Assembly: GCA_016933335.1 (NCBI GenBank)
Contig: JAFGBD010000002.1
Coordinates: 1-62,847, forward strand
Source of the DNA: Bacteroidales bacterium
GTDB taxonomy: Bacteria > Bacteroidota > Bacteroidia > Bacteroidales > UBA10428
DNA: 62,847 nt
Reading direction: 5' to 3'
Every line of letters starts with the position of its first letter. Within the stretch, counting starts at the first letter, position 1. A model generated the notes under the pieces. The model was not told the origin of the DNA, did no database searches, and was given only the letters and a program-made list of their open reading frames with translations. Shown here in pieces: positions 20,162 to 28,435 of the stretch. The position numbers and the translations under genes were made by a program.

Positions 20162-20308
20162 ATGAAAAACTTAACCAACGTAAAAAAGAGTTCAATGACA
20201 ACAAATGTATTAAAGTTTCAGGGCTTTGAAAGACTGACCAGGTATGAATTGGGCAAAATCAGAGGAGGTGATGAAGGTCAGAATGAGCCGATTATATATC
20301 CGGAATAA
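20162..20308 (+). CDS. 48-residue peptide with Gly-Gly leader-like motif
   Basis: ATG at 20162 opens a 48-codon frame ending in TAA. The N-terminal 36 residues are leader-like: basic start MKNLTNVKKSS, then LKFQGFERLTRYELGKIRGG. The GFERLTRYELGKIRGG segment resembles the Bacteroidota double-glycine natural-product/peptide precursor leaders, where a hydrophobic-acidic helix (LxxxELxxIxGG) precedes the cut. The remaining tail is only DEGQNEPIIYPE, with no Cys, Ser or Thr, so lanthipeptide-type crosslinking is unlikely. No C39 peptidase-transporter or modifying enzyme is nearby. It sits between the divergent TPR-CHAT gene and the anti-sigma-like gene, so it may be a signal or protease substrate of this locus (inference). 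A strong ribosome-binding site is not visible, which is usual in Bacteroidota. Confidence 0.6.
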   Translation: MKNLTNVKKSSMTTNVLKFQGFERLTRYELGKIRGGDEGQNEPIIYPE

Positions 20309-20747
20309 TTGACGTCAGAAACAGATAAACATAAATCTGCCGGGCAGGATAAAAGATTTTTTTATCAGATAAAAATATCAACAAATGAATTCCAGCTAAA
20401 ACATCTGTTTTGAAAGCTTTGGTTCTTTTTCTTCACGAAAACTAAAACCCGGAAATCAAACCGGGGAGGATGTTTTTTGAAGTAAATGACTCTGATGCCA
20501 AAGGATGACATTTAATTGAATATGATTTACCGGCATATGATGGCATTCAGATATCGATATGGATGGGATTTTATCAAAAAGTTGCAGATACGGAATAAAT
20601 AAACAATAATTATACCGGCATACAAGAGTTATAAATCAACAATGACAACACAATTCTATATATATCTCAGCACAATTATTATTATGCTTTATCACAACAC
20701 AATTAATCCTTTTTTAACAATTTTGAAAATTATTAATTAAATAAGTT
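20309..20747 (+). other. 439-nt gap with possible decayed short reading frame and weak hairpins
   Basis: Between the Gly-Gly peptide and the anti-sigma-like gene. It holds an AT-rich inverted repeat (GATAAAA/TTTTATC near 20350-20368) and a small hairpin CCCGG/CCGGG at 20448-20465 followed by six T (20472-20477), a weak terminator candidate. A frame from ATG 20470 to TAA 20598 is protein-like (MFFEVNDSDAKG, then HLIEYDLPAYDG and QISIWMGFYQ) but is broken by one TGA at 20506-20508. I do not recognise it; it may be a decayed gene or chance. The final 150 nt are very AT-rich and probably contain the promoter of the next gene. Confidence 0.35.
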
Positions 20748-21500
20748 ATGAAAAGTCAAATCAATTATCCGGAGTTTATCGAGCGTTATCTCGATGGTGA
20801 AATGACCGGTCAGGAACTCATCTGGTTTGAAAAAGAGCTCGATTCAAATGAATGGCTTCAAAAAGAGTTAAGACTCAGAAAGAAAGTAAACCAGGCCATT
20901 CAGGATGAAGATTACCTGAAGTTCAGTAATGAACTTGAAGATGCCTATGCATCATACATGAATGAAAGTAACAATGCTTCGGGCGGGAAAAGAAAAATCA
21001 TTGTTGCAGGATCTGTATTTGCCACCGTGCTGGTTGCAGTTATTTTAATACTCAGCCTTACCGGTAAACAATACACCAATGAGCAGTTGTTCCAAAGATA
21101 TTATAATCCTTATGAATCTCATATAACCTTCAGATCTGCTGATAATGATATAAATACTGATCTTGTCCTTGCCATGCAGTTTTATGAAAACAAAAATTAC
21201 AATGAGGCACTGAAATTATTTGAAAGCATCTTGCAGGCCGATCCGACACGTATCGGGCTGAACTTTTATTCAGGTATTTCTCAGATGGAAATAAAAGAAT
21301 ATGATCAGGCCGGTAAATCATTCAATAAAGTTGTTGAAGACAGGTATAATATGTACTTCGAACAGGCCGAGTGGTATTTAAGCTTATGCTACATTATTAC
21401 CAATCAGAATGATAAGGCAGCCCGGCTTCTTGAAAAGATCAAAAGCGATCATGGATTCTATCATAAGGAAGCCAGGAAACTGTTGAGAAAGTTAGGATAG
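20748..21500 (+). CDS. single-pass anti-sigma-like protein with extracytoplasmic TPR domain
   Basis: A 250-residue protein in three parts. The N-terminal ~80 residues begin FIERYLDGEMTGQELIWFEK and LDSNEWLQKEL, the acidic helical pattern seen at the start of many Bacteroidota anti-sigma factors (cytoplasmic sigma-binding segment lacking the zinc HxxxC ligands). One transmembrane helix spans about 84-105 (IIVAGSVFATVLVAVILILS). The C-terminal part (~135-245) has two to three tetratricopeptide-like repeats (AMQFYENKNYNEALKLFESI, LNFYSGISQMEIKEYDQAGK, EQAEWYLSLCYI). The likely topology puts the TPR part in the periplasm, where it could meet the TPR-CHAT protein (inference). The nearest sigma factor is the ECF gene at 16421. 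ATG at 20748 is the only good start. The role is inferred from architecture and neighbours. Confidence 0.7.
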   Translation: MKSQINYPEFIERYLDGEMTGQELIWFEKELDSNEWLQKELRLRKKVNQAIQDEDYLKFSNELEDAYASYMNESNNASGGKRKIIVAGSVFATVLVAVILILSLTGKQYTNEQLFQRYYNPYESHITFRSADNDINTDLVLAMQFYENKNYNEALKLFESILQADPTRIGLNFYSGISQMEIKEYDQAGKSFNKVVEDRYNMYFEQAEWYLSLCYIITNQNDKAARLLEKIKSDHGFYHKEARKLLRKLG

Positions 21501-21693
21501 GACTTTTGGGTTTTGATACAGGAAAAGAATCATTTTTAGCCAGATGATTAAAGCTGTAAGCAGAATAAGAGCAGGTCCTTTTTTAGCCAGGTTTAACGTA
21601 AGATTATGAATTTTTCTGCGTTGGCTCCGTATTCCATCTAATCACAGCTGATCAATATTTATTTGAAACAATATCTGTAAACAAAACATTGCA

Positions 21694-22629
21694 ATGATAA
21701 TCTCAAACTTCACAAAATGGATATCAAGTTTCTTTTCATCTCTTGGAAATGGAATCAGCGAATCTCAAAATGAGCTGGATGAAGATTTCACTTATAAAAA
21801 ACTTCTTGAGAAAGTTGAGAAACTTGAACAACTGATGACAGAAGAATCAACAAAGACCGAGCGTCTGAAAAGATCCTTTCTGAATAATATATACCATGAA
21901 ATCAGAACCCCGATGAACTCGATCGTGGGATTTACCGAACTTCTCAAACAGAATGGATTAAGTGAATATAAAAAAGAGCTGTATGTAAACAAAATCAGGC
22001 AAAGCAGTGAGGATTTTCTGAGATTGATTGACCTGCTGCTTGATGCATCTTTAATTGAATCGGGTAACCTTGAACTTAAAAACAAACCGTTCTGTTTGGA
22101 ACAGATGGTTGATGAGCTTCACTCATACTACACCATTCAGAAACATATTCTGGACAAGAGTGATATTGCCCTTCTCAAGAACAAGGATCATTATTATCCC
22201 GAACTTCATATCAGATCAGACCAGGACTGTCTGTATAAAATACTGTCTAACCTGCTGGATAATGCATTCAAATTTACGCATAAAGGAGTAATAGAGTTTG
22301 GCTTTAAGGTGCTCAGTCCAACCCAGATAATGTTCTTTGTAAAAGATTCCGGCATTGGTATTGACCTGACACAGGCTGCTGAATTATTTCAGAAATTCAG
22401 CAAAACCGACTATTACACCGGCAGAGATAACCGGGGTTTGGGACTGGGACTGTCTATTGCAAAGGGGCTCACCGACCTGATGGGTGGAAAAATCTGGGTT
22501 GAAAGCAACCACTTTGGAGGTTCCACATTTAAATTTACCATCCCCTTTGAAATGGTTCATATTACCGGACAAAAAGATACAGATACTGAAAAACAGAGGC
22601 TTACAAAGATGCTATATATGCTATTGTAA
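21694..22629 (+). CDS. soluble sensor-less histidine kinase
   Basis: A 311-residue kinase with a short N-terminal segment (~40 residues), a coiled coil (about 40-60), a dimerisation/phosphotransfer domain with phosphoacceptor His68 in [20 protein letters not shown], and an ATPase domain with NLLDNAFKFTH, KDSGIGID and RGLGLGLSIAKGL. No PAS, membrane or receiver domain is present, so input must come through a partner or the short N-terminus. The kinase core is clearly related to that of the five-PAS hybrid kinase at 4977-8090 (shared [15 protein letters not shown] and G.I.FG blocks). It lies 193 nt after the anti-sigma-like gene on the same strand, possibly part of the sigma/CHAT locus, and converges on mazG with 8 nt between stops. 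Confidence 0.9.
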   Translation: MIISNFTKWISSFFSSLGNGISESQNELDEDFTYKKLLEKVEKLEQLMTEESTKTERLKRSFLNNIYHEIRTPMNSIVGFTELLKQNGLSEYKKELYVNKIRQSSEDFLRLIDLLLDASLIESGNLELKNKPFCLEQMVDELHSYYTIQKHILDKSDIALLKNKDHYYPELHIRSDQDCLYKILSNLLDNAFKFTHKGVIEFGFKVLSPTQIMFFVKDSGIGIDLTQAAELFQKFSKTDYYTGRDNRGLGLGLSIAKGLTDLMGGKIWVESNHFGGSTFKFTIPFEMVHITGQKDTDTEKQRLTKMLYMLL

Positions 22630-22637
22630 ATGATCAG

Positions 22638-23420
22638 TCATTTTTTTTTTGCTTCTTCCCAGATACTGTTCATCTCATTGAGCGTCATATCTCTAAGCTT
22701 CCTTCCTTTTTTCAGTGTTTTCTCCTCAAGGTACTCAAACCTTCTGATGAATTTCCTGTTTGTCTTTTCCAGAGCGGTCTCAGGATCAATATGATATAAC
22801 CTGGCAGCATTGATCACAGAAAACAGCAAGTCACCAAATTCCTCTTCCATTTTGGATTTATCCATATGAACGACCTCTTTTCTGAATTCATTCAATTCCT
22901 CCTGGACTTTATCCCATATTTGTGAAGGTTCATCCCAGTCAAAACCTACTGCACTTACCTTGTCCTGTATCCTGTTAGCCTTGATCATGGCGGGCAGCGA
23001 TTTTGGCACTCCTCCCAGAACCGAATGATTGCCTTCTTTTATTTTAAGCTCTTCCCAGTTCTTTTTCACCATTTCCGGACTGTCATGAACGTCGGTGCCG
23101 CCAAAAATGTGCGGGTGACGAAATATCAGTTTTTCAGAAATGGTATCCAGAACAGACTTGATATCAAAATCATTTGTTTCTGACCCGATTTTCGCATAAA
23201 ATACAATATGAAGCATCAAATCACCAAGCTCATTTCTGATATTATATAGGTTTCTTTCGATGATGGCATCTGCCAGCTCATAAGTTTCCTCGATAGTAAG
23301 ATTGCGCAACGTCTCAAATGTCTGTTCCCGGTCCCACGGACATTTTTCCCTCAGATTATCCATGATTTGAAGCAATCTCCCAAATGCTTCCAGTTTTTCT
23401 TTCATGCGATGATTTTCCAT
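22638..23420 (-). CDS. mazG: nucleoside triphosphate pyrophosphohydrolase MazG
   Basis: House-cleaning enzyme that hydrolyses nucleoside triphosphates to monophosphates and pyrophosphate. The 260 residues form the two tandem MazG domains of the housekeeping version. Domain one has CPWDREQTFETLRNLTIEETYEL with the metal-binding EExxE helix, then NELGDLMLHIVFYAKI. Domain two has KVQEELNEFRKEV and EEFGDLLFSVINAARL. The conserved KNWEELK and VGFDW blocks are also present. Its start lies 18 nt downstream of the SAM hydrolase stop on the same strand, suggesting an operon of two metabolite-repair genes. Confidence 0.93.
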   Translation of the reverse strand: MENHRMKEKLEAFGRLLQIMDNLREKCPWDREQTFETLRNLTIEETYELADAIIERNLYNIRNELGDLMLHIVFYAKIGSETNDFDIKSVLDTISEKLIFRHPHIFGGTDVHDSPEMVKKNWEELKIKEGNHSVLGGVPKSLPAMIKANRIQDKVSAVGFDWDEPSQIWDKVQEELNEFRKEVVHMDKSKMEEEFGDLLFSVINAARLYHIDPETALEKTNRKFIRRFEYLEEKTLKKGRKLRDMTLNEMNSIWEEAKKK

Positions 23421-23438
23421 TTTTATTTTCTGTCTTGT

Positions 23439-24218
23439 TCAGCCATAAAACTTAATACGAACAGCCGAACCTGTTGAAAGGTTTAATAAATCAGCAGCAT
23501 TGCCGTTATTAATTGCTATCTCAAGAAAACCAATAGAATTAAACAGCACCAGCAGATCTCCAACTGATGATTCAGAGTAATATTTATTGATTTTGCTCAC
23601 ACGATAATGGTTGCTTTGAATATAGATGTCAAATTTTCTTTTCCTTCCGATTTTATCAAATAATGCTTTGTTGATATTGGTAATTGCATTCCTGAATGAA
23701 TCGATATATACAATAGTACCGTTAATGACCGACTCGTCTATTGTTGGCAGCATAGGAACCTGACGCTTCAGGTTAATGTGTTTCTTACCAAGCTCTTTAA
23801 GTGGCCTGCCTTTTGCAAGCTCACAGGCTGTCCTGGCAAAAATGTCAATATCGGTGGCTGCTGCGTTACCCTTCATTTTTTCAGGGAGGACAACTGCCTC
23901 ATCAGGATCCTTTTCAATGATTAACGTGATTAAGCCGTTGTCGCAGGCAATAAAATACTGGTTCATTGCCCTGACTGCAATATGGGGTTTATCCGGACTA
24001 TGTTCACTGTTTACTGCAATAATGTGTATCGTCCCCTCAGGAAAGTCACTGTAGCTGTACCTGACAACATAAGCGGCCTGGGAAATACTGAATGATTGAA
24101 TACTGTGAGAGATGTCGATGATTGTAATATCAGGACAAAGACAAAGTATCTTTCCCTTAATGGACCCAACATAATAATCGTTATTCTTCCAGTCGCTGGT
24201 TAAAGTGATGATTGGCAT
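23439..24218 (-). CDS. S-adenosyl-L-methionine hydrolase (adenosine-forming), DUF62 family
   Basis: Members of this chlorinase/fluorinase-like family mostly use hydroxide to split SAM into adenosine and methionine. The protein opens MPIITLTSDWKNNDYYVGSI with the SD motif, followed by DISHSI, AAYVVRYSYSDFPEGTIHIIAVN, and IACDNGLITLI; the C-terminal barrel has VYIDSFRNAITNI. The frame is open upstream to 24302, but the family N-terminus begins at MPII and a promoter element (24290-24297) lies inside the longer version, so 24218 is chosen (259 residues). The FDAS halogenase loop is not evident, so halogenation is unlikely. Followed directly by mazG. Confidence 0.88.
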   Translation of the reverse strand: MPIITLTSDWKNNDYYVGSIKGKILCLCPDITIIDISHSIQSFSISQAAYVVRYSYSDFPEGTIHIIAVNSEHSPDKPHIAVRAMNQYFIACDNGLITLIIEKDPDEAVVLPEKMKGNAAATDIDIFARTACELAKGRPLKELGKKHINLKRQVPMLPTIDESVINGTIVYIDSFRNAITNINKALFDKIGRKRKFDIYIQSNHYRVSKINKYYSESSVGDLLVLFNSIGFLEIAINNGNAADLLNLSTGSAVRIKFYG

Positions 24219-24289
24219 TTGGTAACACACATTTGTAATTTTCCAATCTGTATGGAATAATGAAAAAAATAAACTTATTTTGTAGGTTT

Positions 24290-24297
24290 CAAAAGTA
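24290..24297 (-). promoter_or_regulatory. TAnnTTTG promoter element for the SAM hydrolase-mazG pair
   Basis: On the minus strand the sequence reads TACTTTTG, a full match to the Bacteroidota -7 element, 71 nt upstream of the start at 24218. No clear TTTG at -33. It lies in the divergent gap with phoH (start 24318). Confidence 0.45.
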
Positions 24298-24317
24298 AGC
24301 AATATTCCCCAATTTCT

Positions 24318-25265
24318 ATGATCGAAAAAACAATATATTTGGAAGGTATCGAACCGGTAACCATCTATGGCATTAACAATGCCAACCTGGATAAAATCAA
24401 ATTATACTTCCCTAAAATCAAGATCGTAGCAAGAGGAGCAGAAATCAAAGCGATTGGAGATTCAAAAGAGATCATGGAATTTGAAGAAAAAATCGAATCA
24501 ATCATCGATCATATACAAAGGAAAAACGCTATTTCAGATGATGACCTGGAACATATCATACTGTCCATAGAGACACCTGTTGCCGACAGTTATGATAAAG
24601 AAGAGGATGTCCTTATTTATGGTAATCACGGGAAAGCCATCAGGGCAAAGACCATTAATCAAAGAAAGCTGGTCAAAGAATATAAGGATAATGACCTTCT
24701 TTTCGCCATAGGCCCTGCAGGTACAGGCAAAACCTACACTGCAATTGCACTTGCAGTCAGATCCTTACGCAATAAAGAGATACAGCGAATCATATTAACC
24801 CGTCCAGCTGTTGAAGCAGGTGAGAATCTTGGTTTCTTACCCGGGGATCTTAAAGAAAAAATGGATCCGTATCTGCAACCGTTATATGATGCACTGGGTG
24901 ACATGATCCCTCCGAAAAAGCTTCAAACCTATATTGAGGAAGGGATCATTGAAATTGCACCTCTGGCGTTCATGCGGGGAAGAACACTTGGTAATGCCGT
25001 GGTCATACTGGATGAGGGACAGAATACCTCTGTCAAACAACTGAAGATGTTTCTTACCCGTATGGGAAAAAACTCGAAATTCATCATTACCGGTGATATC
25101 ACCCAGATTGATTTACCTGAAAGAACCGGCAGCGGTCTGGTAAAGGCCCTGCATATCCTGAATAACATCCATGGCATCAGTATGATCGAATTCGATACGC
25201 GCGATATCATCAGGCATCGCCTTGTAAAATATATCGTCAATGCCTATGAAGAAAATCATGAATGA
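24318..25265 (+). CDS. phoH: PhoH family ATPase
   Basis: A 315-residue cytoplasmic protein. The N-terminal ~90 residues form the KH-like part found in bacterial PhoH/YbeZ (INNANLDKIKLYFPKIKIVARG). The ATPase domain has Walker A GPAGTGKT (about residues 133-140), TRPAVEAGENLGFLPGDLKEKMDPYLQPLYD, which is diagnostic for the family, and Walker B VVILDEGQN, where most homologues read DEAQN. The closing part has ITGDITQIDLP and the arginine-rich RDIIRHRLVKYIV. PhoH proteins are linked to RNA processing together with YbeY and to stress. ybeY is not adjacent here; purC follows after 109 nt, an arrangement common in Bacteroidales as far as I recall. Confidence 0.93.
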   Translation: MIEKTIYLEGIEPVTIYGINNANLDKIKLYFPKIKIVARGAEIKAIGDSKEIMEFEEKIESIIDHIQRKNAISDDDLEHIILSIETPVADSYDKEEDVLIYGNHGKAIRAKTINQRKLVKEYKDNDLLFAIGPAGTGKTYTAIALAVRSLRNKEIQRIILTRPAVEAGENLGFLPGDLKEKMDPYLQPLYDALGDMIPPKKLQTYIEEGIIEIAPLAFMRGRTLGNAVVILDEGQNTSVKQLKMFLTRMGKNSKFIITGDITQIDLPERTGSGLVKALHILNNIHGISMIEFDTRDIIRHRLVKYIVNAYEENHE

Positions 25266-25374
25266 GCGTATTTCAGACAGCATGATTCTTGACCGGGTGA
25301 ACATCAATTTATCCTGAATAATACTTTTGATGAATCAGTCATTTCATCAACAAACAATTAAAAAAAAAGTCAAT

Positions 25375-26322
25375 ATGGTTGCCACAATTACAAAAACCAA
25401 TTTTAATTTTCAAAAACAAAAAAGTCTTTACAAGGGTAAAGTCAGAGATGTATATAATATTGCTGACCGGTTGTTGATCATGATTGTAACAGACCGTATT
25501 TCGGCCTTCGACGTTGTTTTACCAAAAGGTATTCCTTATAAAGGACAGGTGCTAAACCAGATAGCCTCAAAATTCCTGGATGCCACTTCAGATATCGTTC
25601 CTAACTGGAAGATTGCCTCTCCTGATCCTATGGTAACAGTCGGACATAAAGCTGACCCACTTAAAGTTGAAATGGTTATCAGGGGCTATCTTGCAGGCCA
25701 TGCATGGAGGGAATATTCATCAGGAAGGAGGATACTTTGCGGTGTGTCACTGCCGGAAGGGATGATCGAAAACCAGAAATTCAAAGCCCCCATTATCACT
25801 CCAACCACCAAAGCTTCAGAAGGTCATGATGAGGATATATCAAGGGAAGAAATCATTAAAGCAGGTATAGTTTCCGGGAAAGACTATGATTTGCTGGAAG
25901 ACTATACTTACAGGTTATTTGAAAAGGGTACAGCTATGGCTTCAGAGAAAGGTCTTATTCTTGTGGATACAAAATATGAATTTGGTAAAAAAGACGGGCA
26001 GATATACCTGATAGACGAAATTCATACACCGGATTCTTCAAGATATTTTTATGCAGCCGGATACGAAAAAAGACTTTCCAGAGGTGAGCCTCAGAAACAG
26101 CTGTCAAAGGAATTTGTCCGTCAATGGCTGATCGAACGTGATTTTCAGGGAAAAAGCGGACAGGTGATGCCTGATATGCCGGATGAATTCATAGAACAAA
26201 TCTCAGAAAGGTACATTGAGTTGTTTGAAAAGATTACCGGTGACAGATTCATTAAAGAAGATACTGCCGATATTTTAAACAGAATTGAAGAGAACATAAA
26301 AGGATTTCTTTCGTCATATTAA
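25375..26322 (+). CDS. purC: phosphoribosylaminoimidazole-succinocarboxamide synthase (SAICAR synthetase)
   Basis: ATP-dependent ligation of aspartate to CAIR in purine biosynthesis. Diagnostic parts: [13 protein letters not shown] at the start, [25 protein letters not shown], the [10 protein letters not shown] and GHDEDIS blocks around the substrate site, and DTKYEFG. At 315 residues it has the longer C-terminus typical of Bacteroidota enzymes ([13 protein letters not shown] onwards). The frame is open from TTG 25327, with an ATG at 25330, but the family N-terminus fits ATG 25375. The distance after phoH allows either co-transcription or its own promoter. Confidence 0.95.
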   Translation: MVATITKTNFNFQKQKSLYKGKVRDVYNIADRLLIMIVTDRISAFDVVLPKGIPYKGQVLNQIASKFLDATSDIVPNWKIASPDPMVTVGHKADPLKVEMVIRGYLAGHAWREYSSGRRILCGVSLPEGMIENQKFKAPIITPTTKASEGHDEDISREEIIKAGIVSGKDYDLLEDYTYRLFEKGTAMASEKGLILVDTKYEFGKKDGQIYLIDEIHTPDSSRYFYAAGYEKRLSRGEPQKQLSKEFVRQWLIERDFQGKSGQVMPDMPDEFIEQISERYIELFEKITGDRFIKEDTADILNRIEENIKGFLSSY

Positions 26323-26380
26323 CTAAAGCTTTTCCGGATCCTGATCCCGTCCTCTCTGTTATGTTATCAGCAAGCAGTAT

Positions 26381-26411
26381 TTTGTTTTTACACTTTACTT
26401 TCTTACTTTTG
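26381..26411 (+). promoter_or_regulatory. complete Bacteroidota-type promoter for the LysM/periplasmic-binding gene
   Basis: TTTG at 26381-26384 and TACTTTTG at 26404-26411 with a 19-nt spacer, an exact fit to the TTTG/TAnnTTTG consensus. It ends 46 nt before the TTG start at 26458 and supports that start. Confidence 0.65.
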
Positions 26412-26457
26412 CTGTGCTTAAATTGTTTATTTATCAACTGAAAATCAAATCAATAGA

Positions 26458-28428
26458 TTGAAGAATAGCATTTTTATCTTCTCTTTTATGCTGGTTACTG
26501 CTTTTTCAGCAGCACAGGAGCAACCTGTACAAATCAGAAAATCAACAGAAAAGGTAATCATCAACGGGGAGGTATTTTATCTCCACACCGTACAGCAGGG
26601 CCAGACTGTTTATTCAATCAGCAGGGCATATAATGTAACATTACAGGATATTGCCAGTGAAAATCCGGGACTTGTTCTGGAACAGGTTCGTCCAGGCATG
26701 ATGTTGAAAATTCCTGTTCTTACAAAAACAGAAACACTGGAGGCGTCTTATTACGGACTGGATAAGGATGATTTCTTATATCACACGGTGCGGCAGGGAG
26801 AAAATGCATATTTTCTTTCAAAAAAATACAATGTCTCACTTGATATTATTTACAGATATAATCCAGGAACCTCAACAGGTGTGCAGATAGACCAGATTAT
26901 TAAAATACCTAAAAAGAAAGTATTAAAGAAGTTAGCTGAAAAGGAAGCTGATGAAGAAAAGTTCCTCTATTACCAGGTAAAAAAAAGTGACACGTTATAT
27001 ACCCTGGCGAAATTATATGGCGTCACTGTTGCTGACATTATTGACAGCAATCCTGATTTGCGCTGGGGATTAAAAGCCGGTGAATTTATAAAAATACCAA
27101 GAGTATCTCAAATATTATCAGACACCCTTCAGGTTGCTGCTGACACCCTGCCTGCAGATACGCTCATCCGACAGTTAACTTGTGAAGAATGCGATTCCAT
27201 TTGCAGGAACACCAGAATTGAGTCAATTAACATCGCATTGCTTTTACCTTTTTTCTCGGGTCACACGGTGGACCTTAAAAATACATTGGAGGATACCGCC
27301 GGCCTGTCGGATGATGCCTTTCTCATGTCGCTGATCCGAAAACAATCCTCCATTAAGGGAGAATATTATTTTGAGTTTTATGAGGGTGTTTTGATGGCTC
27401 TTGACTCTTTAAGAAATGCAGGTTTTAAAGTAACCCTGTTTGTTTACGATACTGAAAGGGATACCAATACAGTCAAAAGATTACTTGTTAAACTTGAATC
27501 AGATATGCCGGATCTGATCATAGGCCCTGTATTTCCTGAAACATTCAGGCTTGTTGCAGACCATGCGGCAAAACATCAGGCAGGCATCATTTCTCCATTA
27601 TATTCACGCATAGCTCAATTGTCCGGTTATAACAATGCTTTCCAGATAGTACCTTCAAAAGAAACAGAATTTGAAGGTATTGCCAGGTTTGCTTCCAGGC
27701 ATTTGAACAGTAATTTAATACTCATTCATGATGCGGATACATCCGACCGAACAGAGATCGAATTACTGAAAAACACCCTTTTCACCCGTTTTGAAAATGA
27801 CAGTATCTTTGATCAGGTTGTTTTCAAAGAGGTTAGATTCAACGACAGCCTCTTGTTAAATATCAGGCATACCCTTGTTCATGATAAAAAGAACCTTGTT
27901 ATTGTACCATCAAACAATGAAGCTTATGTCAGTATTGTACTGTCAAATCTTGATGAAAATTTAAAGAATTACGATATAGAAGTCCTGGGAATGCCTTCAT
28001 GGCTTGCTTTCAGGAATATAGATCTGGAGTATTTCCATAACCTGCAGGTGACCATAATGACCTCTTTTTTCATTGACTACGATGATATCGGTATCAGGCA
28101 TTTTTTGAAAAAATGCATTCATGATCTCGGATATGAACCTCAGGAGTTGAAATCAAAAGGGTACAACCTCACCTTTCTTGGCCATGACATTGCTTTTTAT
28201 TTCATAAAAGCCTTCCTCACATATGGCAAAGACTTCAGTAAATGCATTCAACACATGGATGTTATTCCTCTGTTGGGCAGATACTGTTTTGTTCAGAAAT
28301 CTCACGAAAATGGTTTTGAGAACACACGCATTGATTATATAAGATATAATAAAGACTTCACTGTCAGGAAATTAATTCCCGAATCCCTGGTGAAAGAAAA
28401 TATCAGTAAATATTCTCAGGTCCCCTGA
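26458..28428 (+). CDS. LysM-domain protein fused to a type I periplasmic ligand-binding domain
   Basis: A 656-residue exported protein. It begins at TTG 26458 (KNSIFIFSFMLVTAFSAAQ as signal peptide); starting at the next ATG would cut the signal. Three LysM modules follow, near residues 43-86, 103-146 and 170-214 (HTVQQGQTVYSISRAYNVT, HTVRQGENAYFLSKKYNVS, YQVKKSDTLYTLAKLYGVT), which bind peptidoglycan. From about 255 to the end is a type I periplasmic-binding/leucine-binding-protein-like fold (INIALLLPFFSG, GVLMALDSLRNAGF, DLIIGPVFPE). Such fusions are widespread in Bacteroidota with unknown ligand. It converges on the receiver-domain gene with 7 nt between stops. Confidence 0.88.
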   Translation: MKNSIFIFSFMLVTAFSAAQEQPVQIRKSTEKVIINGEVFYLHTVQQGQTVYSISRAYNVTLQDIASENPGLVLEQVRPGMMLKIPVLTKTETLEASYYGLDKDDFLYHTVRQGENAYFLSKKYNVSLDIIYRYNPGTSTGVQIDQIIKIPKKKVLKKLAEKEADEEKFLYYQVKKSDTLYTLAKLYGVTVADIIDSNPDLRWGLKAGEFIKIPRVSQILSDTLQVAADTLPADTLIRQLTCEECDSICRNTRIESINIALLLPFFSGHTVDLKNTLEDTAGLSDDAFLMSLIRKQSSIKGEYYFEFYEGVLMALDSLRNAGFKVTLFVYDTERDTNTVKRLLVKLESDMPDLIIGPVFPETFRLVADHAAKHQAGIISPLYSRIAQLSGYNNAFQIVPSKETEFEGIARFASRHLNSNLILIHDADTSDRTEIELLKNTLFTRFENDSIFDQVVFKEVRFNDSLLLNIRHTLVHDKKNLVIVPSNNEAYVSIVLSNLDENLKNYDIEVLGMPSWLAFRNIDLEYFHNLQVTIMTSFFIDYDDIGIRHFLKKCIHDLGYEPQELKSKGYNLTFLGHDIAFYFIKAFLTYGKDFSKCIQHMDVIPLLGRYCFVQKSHENGFENTRIDYIRYNKDFTVRKLIPESLVKENISKYSQVP

Positions 28429-28435
28429 TATGATC

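Noticed and set aside
20162-20308. Lanthipeptide or thiopeptide precursor
   Set aside because: The putative core DEGQNEPIIYPE has no Cys, Ser or Thr and there is no modifying enzyme or C39 transporter nearby.
16421-22629. Type III-E CRISPR (Craspase) locus
   Set aside because: TPR-CHAT and sigma factor suggested it, but there is no gRAMP/Cas7-11 gene, no CRISPR array and no Csx30-like gene, and this CHAT protein is exported.
24219-24302. Longer N-terminus for the SAM hydrolase
   Set aside because: Begins upstream of a -7 promoter element and adds residues not found in the family; the conserved start is MPII at 24218.
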